A stretch of 64,000 bases of DNA. Origin: Halorussus marinus. Its GTDB lineage: Archaea > Halobacteriota > Halobacteria > Halobacteriales > Haladaptataceae. The notes below the pieces were generated by a model. That model was not told the origin of the DNA. It worked only from the letters and a program-made list of their open reading frames with translations, and searched no databases. Positions 27,401 through 34,136 of this stretch are shown piece by piece. A program made the position numbers and the translations under genes. Position 1 is the stretch's first letter, and every line of letters starts with the position of its first letter. Location of the stretch: positions 310,001 through 374,000 of the forward strand of contig NZ_SBIV01000001.1 in NCBI RefSeq assembly GCF_004765795.1, given 5' to 3'.

Positions 27401-28484
27401 CTGTGACCGGAATTTCGACTTCGAGACGGTGAGTCGTGAACTGGCTGCCGGTCTCTCGATGTTGCTCACCCAGCGCGGCGAGAAGCACTCTCTCAAGTAT
27501 CGCGACGCGAAGGGCTCGTACACTATTCGAACCTGCGACTACTACCGATCTGGACGCGATCCCGTTTTGACCGAAGCAGAGCACGATGGGTACGTCTATG
27601 ACCTCAGCGTCGCGGACAACGAGAATTTTGTCGACGCGCTCGGCGGTATCGTCCTCCACAACACCGACAGCGTCATGTTAGAGCTTGGCGACGTCGACAG
27701 GGAGGAGGCCCTCGACCAGTCGTTCGAGATCGAGGACCACATCAACGAGGCCTACGACGACTTCGCGCTCGGGGAACTCAACGCCGAGGAACACCGCTTC
27801 CAGATCGAGTTCGAGAAGCTCTACCGGCGGTTCTTCCAGGCGGGCAAGAAGAAACGCTACGCCGGCCACATCGTCTGGAAGGAGGGCAAGGACGTCGACG
27901 ACATCGACATCACCGGCTTCGAGTACAAGCGCTCGGACATCGCGCCCATCACCAAGGAGGTCCAGAAAGACGTCATCGACATGATCGTCCACGGCGAGGA
28001 CGTCGAAGACGTCAAAGAGTACGTCCACGACGTGATCGCCGACTATCAGGCCGGGAACGTCGACCTCGACGACGTCGGCATCCCCGGCGGCATCGGCAAG
28101 CGCCTCGACAACTACGACACCGACACCGCCCAAGTCCGGGGCGCGAAGTACGCAAACCGACTGCTCGGGACCAACTTCCAGCGCGGGAGCAAGCCAAAGC
28201 GCCTCTACCTCGAGAAGGTCCACCCCTCGTTCTTCGAGCGACTGGAGGCCGAGGAGGGGTTCGACGCCCGGACGGACCCGCTGTACGGCGAGTTCAAGCG
28301 CGATCCCGACGTGATCTGTTTCGAGTACGCCGACCAGATCCCCGAGGAGTTCGAGATCGACTGGGACAAGATGCTCGACAAGACCCTGAAGGGGCCGATC
28401 GAGCGCATCCTCGAAGCCCTCGACATCTCGTGGAACGAGGTCAAGACCGGCCAGGAACAGACCGGGCTGGGGAGTTTCGTCTGA
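24453..28484 (+). CDS. polB: Family B DNA polymerase (PolB) carrying an intein
   Basis: A 1343-codon gene whose extein product of 906 residues is a replicative/repair family B DNA polymerase. Exo I (D216/E218 in YFDIEV), Exo II (NFEDFDAPY), Exo III (YNLRDVELC), motif A (D496 in DLKSLYPM), motif B (K581, NS in KVIMNSLYG) and a KKKRY motif are intact. Motif C YGDTDS is split by an intein between YGD and TDS. Splicing must precede activity because the inserted element interrupts a catalytic Asp pair. About the first 90 residues are a short haloarchaeal extension. The ATG at 24453 follows a TATA-like box. Confidence 0.95.
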   Translation: MSNPGSDAKLSDFSAGAEPDRDAEAEARAVAGGDRQDADAVVDADDWLPEATGRVELSVTQVDYTIEGSGDDETVVVHVFGRTEDDDLEHLHVHGFEPYFYAPTDSLDVPPEEEFDRLLDSQETDENGEPYESIRGERLTKIVGQTPRDVGNVRDHFDHYEADILFPNRFLIDKGVKSGIRVPERRDEDGDLHFHDDVDAVDPVEVQASPRVSYFDIEVDDRSGFPEDGEEPIVCLTSFDSYRDEYVAWLYDAPEGDAEAPETLDGYDPIEAVDVEVRTFGDERAMLAAFLDYIEETDPDVLTGWNFEDFDAPYLVDRLDVLAGPHEYDLDSDRLSRVNEVWDSDWGGPTVKGRVVFDLLYAYKRTQRSELDSYRLDAVGEVELGVGKERYPGDIGDLWEDDPERLLEYNLRDVELCVELDRKQDIVSFWEEVASFVGCKLEDATTPGDAVDVYVLQKAHGEFALPSKGKQESEDFEGGAVFEPITGVKENVTVLDLKSLYPMSMTTINASPETKVDPEEYDGETYRAPTGTHFRKDPDGIIREIIDETLDEREEKKALRDEHDPDTPEYERYNRQQAAVKVIMNSLYGVSGWDRFRLYDKEAAAAITATGRDVIEYTQETATEMGYEVAYGDSVTGERPVVVRDPGGNLRILPIEDLFERATPTAADEILITADGGPVASVASPKDVGTLDGWDALSVNEVGETEWKPIQQAIRHETDKPVVKLQHKFGESVTTRDHSYVVEDDGELVEATPEAVEEPLRVPDVPNVEACEEIDVYEVLKGYEREYEDGRGTGGTTTKTKRVHADDERVWFGHGHHSGLDKTITVQRYIDLDSEDGEALLRLLGAYVPEGSASTAETTSDKFGASIAESDPEWLEQLRNDYQRLFDGATASVVASDTRDERTVEYVTDDANDSVTYDDSTRKLQMMNELSAVFFREFAGQTSRGKRVPSFVFHLSESKQDVFLETVVEGDGSREFPRYSEDYCDRNFDFETVSRELAAGLSMLLTQRGEKHSLKYRDAKGSYTIRTCDYYRSGRDPVLTEAEHDGYVYDLSVADNENFVDALGGIVLHNTDSVMLELGDVDREEALDQSFEIEDHINEAYDDFALGELNAEEHRFQIEFEKLYRRFFQAGKKKRYAGHIVWKEGKDVDDIDITGFEYKRSDIAPITKEVQKDVIDMIVHGEDVEDVKEYVHDVIADYQAGNVDLDDVGIPGGIGKRLDNYDTDTAQVRGAKYANRLLGTNFQRGSKPKRLYLEKVHPSFFERLEAEEGFDARTDPLYGEFKRDPDVICFEYADQIPEEFEIDWDKMLDKTLKGPIERILEALDISWNEVKTGQEQTGLGSFV
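26352..27662 (+). mobile_element. PolB intein, pol-c site, with LAGLIDADG-like endonuclease
   Basis: A 437-residue intein (codons 634-1070) inserted in YGD/TDS, the classical pol-c site. It begins with Ser634 and ends GGIVLHN followed by Thr1071 (+1). Block B is visible as TTRDHSY and block F as YVYDLSVADNENFV. A central region contains LLGAYVPEG (about 840-850) and ETVVEGDGS (about 963-971), which look like the two LAGLIDADG motifs of a homing endonuclease; whether it is active is not clear. Third-position bases are visibly less GC-rich than in the extein, consistent with separate origin. Confidence 0.9.
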
Positions 28485-28540
28485 GCCCGGGCGCGCTCGC
28501 CGACCGCGGATCGGCTCCCCGCGGGCGTTTCCGTTTTCGG

Positions 28541-28550
28541 GAAATTTATT
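28541..28550 (+). promoter_or_regulatory. TATA box of the suf operon
   Basis: AAATTTATTT is about 34 bp before the mini-ORF ATG at 28580 and about 92 bp before sufC. Confidence 0.5.
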
Positions 28551-28579
28551 TTCACTCGAAGAAAACCATTTACGTGGGA

Positions 28580-28630
28580 ATGCGAAAGTATTATGGGTCG
28601 CCTGACCCATTCTCCGAACGTCTTAGGTGA
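28580..28630 (+). other. Mini-ORF before sufC
   Basis: A 16-residue frame (MRKYYGSPDPFSERLR) ending with TGA at 28628-28630, seven bases before the sufC ATG. It is about 34 bp after a TATA box. A hairpin-forming repeat (28593-28599 with 28604-28610) and the iron-box palindrome lie inside or at its end. Confidence 0.45.
28593..28610 (+). repeat. Inverted repeat in the suf leader
   Basis: ATGGGTC (28593-28599) and GACCCAT (28604-28610) are perfect reverse complements with a 4-base loop. The element lies about 13 bp upstream of the TTAG-N6-CTAA palindrome in the untranslated leader of sufC and could form an RNA hairpin. Confidence 0.55.
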
Positions 28631-28636
28631 ACCTAA
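28623..28636 (+). promoter_or_regulatory. TTAG-N6-CTAA palindrome before sufC (DtxR-type box)
   Basis: TTAGGTGAACCTAA is a perfect 6-bp inverted repeat with a 2-base centre. It matches the half-site of DtxR/IdeR iron boxes (TTAGG...CCTAA) known from bacteria. It sits two bases before the sufC ATG, downstream of the TATA box, so a bound regulator would block elongation or translation start. The same TTAG-N6-CTAA layout occurs at 38135-38148. Confidence 0.65.
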
Positions 28637-28637
28637 C

Positions 28638-29546
28638 ATGGCAACGCTACAACTCAAAAATCTACACGCTGAGGTCGTCGAGGCCGACGAGAAGATTCTC
28701 AACGGCGTCGACCTCGAAGTCGAATCGGGCGAGATCCACGCTCTCATGGGACCGAACGGCAGCGGGAAGTCCACGACCGCGAAAGTCATCGCCGGCCACC
28801 CCGCCTACGAGGTAACCGAGGGCGAGGTGCTCATCCACCTCGACGACGCCGACGTCGACGGAGAGATCCCCGACGACAAGCGGACGTGGAACCTCCTCGA
28901 GATGGAGCCCAACGAGCGAGCCGCGCTCGGCGTCTTCCTCGGCTTCCAGTACCCCGCCGAGATCGAGGGCGTCACGATGGTCAACTTCCTCCGGCAGGCG
29001 CTGAACGCCAAGCTCGAAGAGCGCGAGGAGCTCTTCGAGGACGAGGAGGGTGCCGACGAGGACGAGGACGAAGACGAGGCGGGCTACGACACCAGCCCGA
29101 TGGAAGGCCCCGCCGACGAGGGCGAGGTCGGCGTCGCGGAGTTCCAGCAGCTCCTTTCGGAGAAGATGGAACTGCTCGACATGGACGAGAAATTCGCCCA
29201 GCGGTACCTCAACGCGGGGTTCTCCGGCGGCGAAAAGAAGCAAAACGAAGTGCTTCAGGCCGCGATCCTCGAGCCGTCTGTCGCCGTGCTCGATGAGATC
29301 GACTCCGGGCTCGACATCGACCGCCTTCAGGACGTCTCGAAGGGCATCAACGCCCTGCGCGACGAGCAGGGCACCGGCATCCTCCAGATCACCCACTACC
29401 AGCGCATCCTCGACTACGTCGAGCCCGACCACGTTCACGTCATGCTCGACGGCGAGATCGCGAAAAGCGGCGGCGCGGAGCTCGCCGAGAAACTCGAAGA
29501 CGAGGGGTACGACTGGGTTCGCGAAGAAGCCTACGAGACCGCCTAA
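28638..29546 (+). CDS. sufC: Fe-S cluster assembly ATPase SufC
   Basis: A 302-residue ABC-type ATPase of the SUF system. Walker A GPNGSGKST is at 38-46, the signature FSGGEKK and Walker B VAVLDEIDSGLD follow. A haloarchaeal acidic insert (about 120-165) is present. It powers SufBCD, the scaffold that builds iron-sulfur clusters. The ATG at 28638 gives the usual start MATLQLKN; an in-frame ATG at 28593 is upstream but less typical. First gene of sufC-sufB-sufD. Confidence 0.95.
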   Translation: MATLQLKNLHAEVVEADEKILNGVDLEVESGEIHALMGPNGSGKSTTAKVIAGHPAYEVTEGEVLIHLDDADVDGEIPDDKRTWNLLEMEPNERAALGVFLGFQYPAEIEGVTMVNFLRQALNAKLEEREELFEDEEGADEDEDEDEAGYDTSPMEGPADEGEVGVAEFQQLLSEKMELLDMDEKFAQRYLNAGFSGGEKKQNEVLQAAILEPSVAVLDEIDSGLDIDRLQDVSKGINALRDEQGTGILQITHYQRILDYVEPDHVHVMLDGEIAKSGGAELAEKLEDEGYDWVREEAYETA

Positions 29547-29552
29547 ATCATC

Positions 29553-30983
29553 ATGAGCTCAGACCAAGACCACCTACAAGAGACCAACACCGAGGAGCGC
29601 TTCGAGTTCAAAAAAGAGGAGAGCTCCGCGGTCAAGTCCGGCAAGGGCCTCACCGAGGAGGTCGTGCGGCTGATCAGCGAGGACAAAGACGAGCCCGACT
29701 GGATGCTCGACCGGCGCCTGCGTGCGCTCGAGCACTACCAGAACATGCCGTTGCCCACCGACTGGCCCGGCCAGCCCGACCTCACCCAACTCGACATCGA
29801 AGAGATCGTCCCTTACATCCGCCCCGACGTCGACAAGCGCGAGGGCGCCGACAGCTGGGACGACCTCCCCGAGGACATCCAGGACACCTTCGAAAAACTC
29901 GGCATTCCCGAGGCCGAGCGCAAGGCCCTCTCCGGGGTCGGCGCTCAGTACGAGTCCGAGGTCGTCTACCAGAACATGCAAGAACAGTGGGAGGAGAAAG
30001 GCGTCGTGTTCTGCAACATGGACGAGGCCGTCCGCGAACACGAAGAGTTAGTGAAGGAGTACTTCATGACCTCCTGTGTCCCCCCGTCGGACAACAAGTT
30101 CGCCGCGCTCCACGGCGCCGTCTGGAGTGGCGGCAGTTTCGTCTACGTTCCCGAGGGCGTCACCGTCGAAATGCCCGTCCAGGCGTACTTCCGCATGAAT
30201 TCGGAGGGCATGGGCCAGTTCGAACACACCCTCATCATCGCCGAAGAGGGCAGCGAGGTCCACTACATCGAAGGCTGTAGCGCGCCCAAGTACGGCAGTC
30301 ACAATCTCCACAGCGGCGGCGTCGAGGTCTTCGTGGGCGAGGACGCTCACGTTCAGTACTCGACCGTCCAGAACTGGAGCAAGAACACGTTCAACCTCAA
30401 CACCAAGCGCGCGCTCGTCGAGAAGGGCGGGCGCATGGAGTGGGTGTCCGGAAGCATGGGGTCGAAGGCGACGATGCTGTACCCGTGTTCGGTGCTGAAG
30501 GGCCGAGGCGCGTCGGCGAACCAGATTTCGATCGCGTTCGCAGGCGAAGGCCAGAACATCGACACCGGCGCGAAGGTCTATCACAACGCGCCGCATACGA
30601 ACTCGACGATCGAGTCCAAATCCATCAGCAAGGACGGCGGGCGCACCAACTACCGGGGGCTGGTCCACATCTCGGAGGGGGCCGAACACTCCTCGACGTC
30701 GGTGGAGTGTGACGCTCTGATGTTCGACAACGAGTCGACGTCGGACACGATGCCGTACATGGAGATCGACGAGTCGAAAGTCGACGTAGCCCACGAGGCG
30801 ACGGTGGGGAAGATCGGCGACGAGGACGTCTTCTACCTCCAGTCCCGAGGGCTCGACGACGACGACGCAAAACAGATGATCGTCTCGGGGTTCATCGAAC
30901 CCATCACCGAGGAACTCCCGATCGAGTACGCGGTCGAACTCAATCGGCTCATCGAACTCGAAATGGAGGGGAGCCTCGGATGA
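29553..30983 (+). CDS. sufB: Fe-S cluster assembly scaffold SufB
   Basis: A 476-residue SufB protein, the beta-helix scaffold that accepts sulfur and iron in the SufBC2D complex. The pattern SGGSFVYVPEGVTVEMPVQAYF, YIEGCSAPKYGSHNLHSGGVEV, NTKRALVEKGGRMEWVSGSMGSK and STSVECDALMFDNES matches the family. It starts six bases after the sufC stop and overlaps sufD by four bases (ATGA). Confidence 0.95.
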   Translation: MSSDQDHLQETNTEERFEFKKEESSAVKSGKGLTEEVVRLISEDKDEPDWMLDRRLRALEHYQNMPLPTDWPGQPDLTQLDIEEIVPYIRPDVDKREGADSWDDLPEDIQDTFEKLGIPEAERKALSGVGAQYESEVVYQNMQEQWEEKGVVFCNMDEAVREHEELVKEYFMTSCVPPSDNKFAALHGAVWSGGSFVYVPEGVTVEMPVQAYFRMNSEGMGQFEHTLIIAEEGSEVHYIEGCSAPKYGSHNLHSGGVEVFVGEDAHVQYSTVQNWSKNTFNLNTKRALVEKGGRMEWVSGSMGSKATMLYPCSVLKGRGASANQISIAFAGEGQNIDTGAKVYHNAPHTNSTIESKSISKDGGRTNYRGLVHISEGAEHSSTSVECDALMFDNESTSDTMPYMEIDESKVDVAHEATVGKIGDEDVFYLQSRGLDDDDAKQMIVSGFIEPITEELPIEYAVELNRLIELEMEGSLG

Positions 30984-32191
30984 CTGCGACGCAAGTCCAC
31001 GAGACGATCTCGGAGGACACCGTCCGGGAGATCTCCGAGTCGCTGGGCGAGCCCCAGTGGCTCCTCGACGTGCGTCTCGACGCGCTCGACGCGCTCGAAG
31101 ACCTGGAGATGCCCGACGTGATCCGGACGCCGGGCCGCGACTGGACCAACCTCCACGGGCTCGACTACGAGAGTTTCGTCGACCCCCTGAACGCCGCCGA
31201 GGACAAAGACCAGGTCGGTCCCGACGAGGTCGACGTCCTCCCGTTCGCGGACGCGGTCGACGAACACGAACCGCTCCTGAAAGAGCACTTCGGGTCGGTC
31301 ATCGACCCCCAGGAGAACTATCTGACTGCGCTCTCGACCGCGCTGTTCAGCACGGGCACGGTCGTTCACGTCCCGGAGAACGTCGACGCGGAGGACGTGA
31401 CGATCCGGACCACCCAGAACTCCCAGTCGCTGTTCAACTACACGCTGGTGGTCACCGAGCAGTCGAGTTCGGCGACGATCCTCGAACGTCAGGACACCGG
31501 CGAGTCGGCCGACGGCGAGCAGTACTACAGCGGCATCGTCGAGGTCGCCGCGGGCGAGAACAGCCACGTCCAGTACGGCTCGCTCCAGAATCTCGACGAG
31601 GAGACGTACAACTACACGCTCAAGCGCGGTGACGCCGACGACTACGCCACGGTCAACTGGGTCGAGGGCAACCTCGGCTCGCGGCTCACCAAGTCCTCGG
31701 TCGAGACCGAACTCAACGGCGAGGGCTCGGAGACCAAGACGGTCGGGGCCTTCTTCGGGCACAACGACCAGCACTTCGACATCGCGGCCCGCGTGTGGCA
31801 CAAGACGGCCCACACGACCGCCGATCTGGTGACCCGCGGCGTGCTCGACGACGACGCCCGGTCGGTGTACGAGGGCGTCCAGGACGTCGGTCGCGACGCC
31901 TGGGACACCAACTCCTACCAGCGCGAGAACACGCTGATGCTGTCGGACACCAGCGAGGCCGACGCTTCGCCGAAGCTCATCATCAACAACCACGACACCG
32001 AGGCGAGCCACTCGGCGACGGTCGGCCAGATAGACGAGGAAGATCTCTTCTACATGACCTCGCGGGGCGTCGACGACCGGTCCGCGCGGAACATGCTGGT
32101 CGAGGGCTTTTTCGTCCCGGTCCTCGAGGAAGTCGAGGTCGAGGAACTGCGCGAGGACCTCGAAGCGAACGTCGCGGCCCGGCTCCGGTAG
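30980..32191 (+). CDS. sufD: Fe-S cluster assembly scaffold SufD
   Basis: A 403-residue SufD paralogue of SufB. The beta-helix region with HVQYGSLQNLDEETYNYTLKRGDADD and FGHNDQHFDIAARVWHKTAHTTADLVTRGVLDDDARSVYEG is typical. It completes the SufBC2D complex. Its ATG overlaps the sufB stop (30980-30983). The operon seems to end near 32191; the ferritin-like gene has its own promoter. Confidence 0.95.
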   Translation: MTATQVHETISEDTVREISESLGEPQWLLDVRLDALDALEDLEMPDVIRTPGRDWTNLHGLDYESFVDPLNAAEDKDQVGPDEVDVLPFADAVDEHEPLLKEHFGSVIDPQENYLTALSTALFSTGTVVHVPENVDAEDVTIRTTQNSQSLFNYTLVVTEQSSSATILERQDTGESADGEQYYSGIVEVAAGENSHVQYGSLQNLDEETYNYTLKRGDADDYATVNWVEGNLGSRLTKSSVETELNGEGSETKTVGAFFGHNDQHFDIAARVWHKTAHTTADLVTRGVLDDDARSVYEGVQDVGRDAWDTNSYQRENTLMLSDTSEADASPKLIINNHDTEASHSATVGQIDEEDLFYMTSRGVDDRSARNMLVEGFFVPVLEEVEVEELREDLEANVAARLR

Positions 32192-32251
32192 CCGACGCGG
32201 CCCGCTCTCGACGGTCCGACGCCGTTCGGCCCGAAACCGCCGACAACCACA

Positions 32252-32260
32252 TCTGTTAAG
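32252..32260 (+). promoter_or_regulatory. Promoter element of the ferritin-like/SirR operon
   Basis: CTGTTAAGT lies about 30 bp before the mini-ORF ATG at 32286 and about 68 bp before the ferritin-like GTG. Confidence 0.4.
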
Positions 32261-32285
32261 TCCCCGAGAATCCGAGCTATCCACG

Positions 32286-32327
32286 ATGACTGACGTATCG
32301 ACGTTCGAGCGCGGGTGGTCGGCGTGA
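32286..32327 (+). other. Upstream mini-ORF overlapping the ferritin-like gene
   Basis: A 13-residue frame (MTDVSTFERGWSA) ends with TGA at 32325-32327, overlapping the GTG start at 32324 as GTGA. Its ATG is placed about 30 bp after a TATA-like box, as a leaderless start should be. Confidence 0.5.
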
Positions 32328-32815
32328 GCGTCGGCAACCGCGTCTCGAACGACCACCAGCTCGCTCGCCTGCTCCAGATCGGCGTGGTTCTGGAGGAAGT
32401 CGTCGAGGTGCGGGCGGCGCGTCACTACGAGACGCTGTCGGCCGACGAGCGCGACGCGGACGTCGAAACCCTGCTGGCCGACGCCCGGGAGGAGTCGGCC
32501 GACCACCGCGAGCGCCTCGAAGCCCTGATCGACCGGCTCGACGCCGATCCGGTGCCCTTAGCGGAGGTCGAGGCGCTGGTCGAGGCCCAGTACGCCCAGA
32601 CGCGACCGGAGGACTTCGACGGCGTCCTCTACGATCAGCTCAACGGCGAGGAGACCGCGTACAAGTTCTACGACGACCTGATCGAAGCGATCGAAGCCAG
32701 CGAGGCCTCGTTCGCGCTCGACCGCGAGGAACTGCTCGCCACGCTGAAGGAGATCCGGGCGGAAGAGGCCGAAGGCGTCGAGGAAGTGACCGAATTTATG
32801 GAGGACCGAGCATGA
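32324..32815 (+). CDS. Ferritin-like protein of the suf region
   Basis: A 163-residue four-helix bundle protein starting MSVGNRVSNDHQLARLLQIG. Glu/His residues (EEVVEVRAARHYE, EESADHRE, QLNGEETAYKFYDD) are spaced as in ferritin-like proteins, so it may bind iron. It lies after sufBCD and its stop overlaps the ATG of a SirR/DtxR regulator (ATGA), pairing iron handling with regulation. A GTG three codons upstream is an alternative; the 32324 GTG is chosen because of the overlap with the mini-ORF and the family N-terminus. Confidence 0.8.
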   Translation: MSVGNRVSNDHQLARLLQIGVVLEEVVEVRAARHYETLSADERDADVETLLADAREESADHRERLEALIDRLDADPVPLAEVEALVEAQYAQTRPEDFDGVLYDQLNGEETAYKFYDDLIEAIEASEASFALDREELLATLKEIRAEEAEGVEEVTEFMEDRA

Positions 32816-33240
32816 ACACGGCAGATCAGTATCTCAAAGCGATCTACCTCGTCCAGCGAATGGAAAACGGCCCGGCGTCGACCGGCGCGCTGGCCGACCG
32901 CCTCGACGTGAGCCCCGCCAGCGTCAACGAGATGATCGGCAAGCTCCAAGATCGCGGGCTCGCCGACCACGAGAAGTACAAAGGCGTCAGCCTCACCGAC
33001 GAGGGGATCGAACACGCCCGCGAGGCGCTCCAGACCTACTGCATCATCGAGCGGTTCCTCCACAACGTCCTCGAAGTCGAGGAGTTCCCGAGCGAGGCCA
33101 AGGCCCTCGAGAGCGTCATCGACGAGACGGTCGCCGAGCGACTCGACACCATCATCGACCGTGAGCCCCAGTGTCCCGACTGCTTCGATCCGAAGGCGGA
33201 CATGTGCGCCGAACTCGTCCCGGAGGGCGAGGCGGACTGA
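32812..33240 (+). CDS. sirR: SirR/DtxR-family metal-dependent regulator
   Basis: A 142-residue DtxR/MntR-type repressor. The N-terminal winged helix (SPASVNEMIGKLQDRGLADHEKYKGVSLTDEG) is followed by a dimerisation/metal-binding domain (ILHHRVIERFL-like region AREALQTYCIIERFLHNVLEVEE) and a Cys-rich end (C-P-D-C-F-D and a later Cys). No SH3 domain is present. It overlaps the ferritin-like gene (ATGA), so the two are co-expressed. It is a candidate reader of the TTAG-N6-CTAA sites, though the second DtxR gene is another. Confidence 0.85.
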   Translation: MNTADQYLKAIYLVQRMENGPASTGALADRLDVSPASVNEMIGKLQDRGLADHEKYKGVSLTDEGIEHAREALQTYCIIERFLHNVLEVEEFPSEAKALESVIDETVAERLDTIIDREPQCPDCFDPKADMCAELVPEGEAD

Positions 33241-33299
33241 CCGATCGCGGCCGCCGATTGCGATACGTTCAAGTGTTTCTTGGCGCTAGGGTGGACTGC

Positions 33300-33348
33300 A
33301 GTCCCGTGGTGTCGAGAGAATCGATAGATTCTCGAGGGTCACGGGACG
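33300..33348 (+). repeat. tRNA-Gln-like hairpin upstream of tRNA-Gln
   Basis: The 13 bases AGTCCCGTGGTGT (33300-33312) are identical to the first 13 bases of the tRNA at 33364. GTCCCGTG (33301-33308) pairs perfectly with CACGGGAC (33340-33347), and inside it GAGAATC (33316-33322) pairs with GATTCTC (33327-33333). It thus has a tRNA-like acceptor end on a simple hairpin of about 49 bases. It could be a degenerate tRNA copy, a processing signal or a small RNA. Confidence 0.65.
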
Positions 33349-33363
33349 ACGAGTGACGCGAGG

Positions 33364-33436
33364 AGTCCCGTGGTGTAGTGGCCAATCATATGGGCCTTTG
33401 GAGCCTATGACGGCGGTTCGAATCCGCCCGGGACTA
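33364..33436 (+). tRNA. tRNA-Gln (anticodon UUG)
   Basis: A complete cloverleaf fold: acceptor AGTCCCG pairs with CGGGACT, anticodon stem TGGGC/GCCTA closes a seven-base loop CTTTGGA that places TTG at the anticodon, and the T arm is GGCGG-TTCGAAT-CCGCC. The discriminator is A. The CCA end is not encoded. It reads CAA (and with wobble CAG) glutamine codons. Confidence 0.95.
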
Positions 33437-33762
33437 CTTCTGCTGCGAGTAACACCGCAAGCAGGATATACGTGTATAAGAGCCGTCATTTTCCATCCGG
33501 GACGCCGAACGCCACCGAAGGCTCTCGGAACAGATCGCACGTCGCCGAGACGTCCCGGCCGGACTCCGTAGCGTCGGTGCGAGCGAGACGTCCTCGATCG
33601 ACGCCGCATGGATTTGGTAGACCTCGATTACCCCGATTTCAGCCCGCCGCTATTCGACGGCCAGCCGACCCATAACAAAGCCGCTCGGTCCCGTCGTTTC
33701 GCGTGCATGGTCCTCTCCACAACGTCGCACCGCTTGGCCGACCGGCGTCGGCGCTCGAACGC
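33437..33762. other. Region after tRNA-Gln without a firm gene
   Basis: This stretch of about 330 bases holds no convincing gene. A frame from 33608 opens with an acidic haloarchaeal-looking start (MDLVDLDYPDFSPPLFDG) but soon turns basic, so it looks like a remnant of a broken gene. A TATA-like CATAACAAAG (33671-33680) lies 31 bp before an ATG at 33707. Sites next to tRNA 3' ends often carry traces of integrated elements. Confidence 0.5.
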
Positions 33763-33772
33763 ATGGAGCTGA
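33707..33772 (+). other. Mini-ORF overlapping the small membrane gene start
   Basis: A 21-residue frame from ATG 33707 (begins MVLSTTSHRL) ends with TGA at 33770-33772 and overlaps the ATG at 33763. The TATA-like box at 33671-33680 is centred about 31 bp before this ATG, as in the other mini-ORFs of this window. Confidence 0.4.
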
Positions 33773-34071
33773 CCCTCCTCGCGGGAGCCGGTGTTCTCGC
33801 GGCGGGGCTCTGTGTCGTCGCCGTCCGGAGGGCCGGCCGACCCCGAACGGTCGTCTGGGCCCGACTGTGCGGGGCGCTGGTCGGGCTGGCGACCCGCGAT
33901 CTGTTCCGACCGCGCCACCGCGGAGGTCCGCGACCGACGCCCCGCGATCGCTCCGCGAATCGCAGTCGGGCGGTCGCCGACGGCGGCGACGGCTCGGGAC
34001 GCTCGGACGACGCGGCCCGGTCGTCGCTGGTCGCCAGACTCCGGCGCCGGGTCGACGGCTGGCTCGGCTGA
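33763..34071 (+). CDS. Small putative membrane protein
   Basis: A 102-residue product starting MELTLLAGAGVLAAGLCVVAV, one hydrophobic N-terminal helix followed by RAGRPRTVVWARLCGALVGLATRDLF and a basic, low-complexity tail. The tail is unusual for haloarchaeal proteins, but third codon positions in the first half are almost all G or C. The mini-ORF that overlaps its start supports it being real. No known family was recognised. Confidence 0.45.
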   Translation: MELTLLAGAGVLAAGLCVVAVRRAGRPRTVVWARLCGALVGLATRDLFRPRHRGGPRPTPRDRSANRSRAVADGGDGSGRSDDAARSSLVARLRRRVDGWLG

Positions 34072-34136
34072 GTCGGCCGTCGAAAACGGCTTCCGCCGAC
34101 CCATGAGTTAACTGCCTCCGAACCCTCCGACCGCCC

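Noticed and set aside
33608-33675. Short acidic start MDLVDLDYPDF as a real gene
   Set aside because: It turns basic after about 20 residues and overlaps the mini-ORF and small membrane gene; it looks like a remnant and is recorded in the gap entry only.
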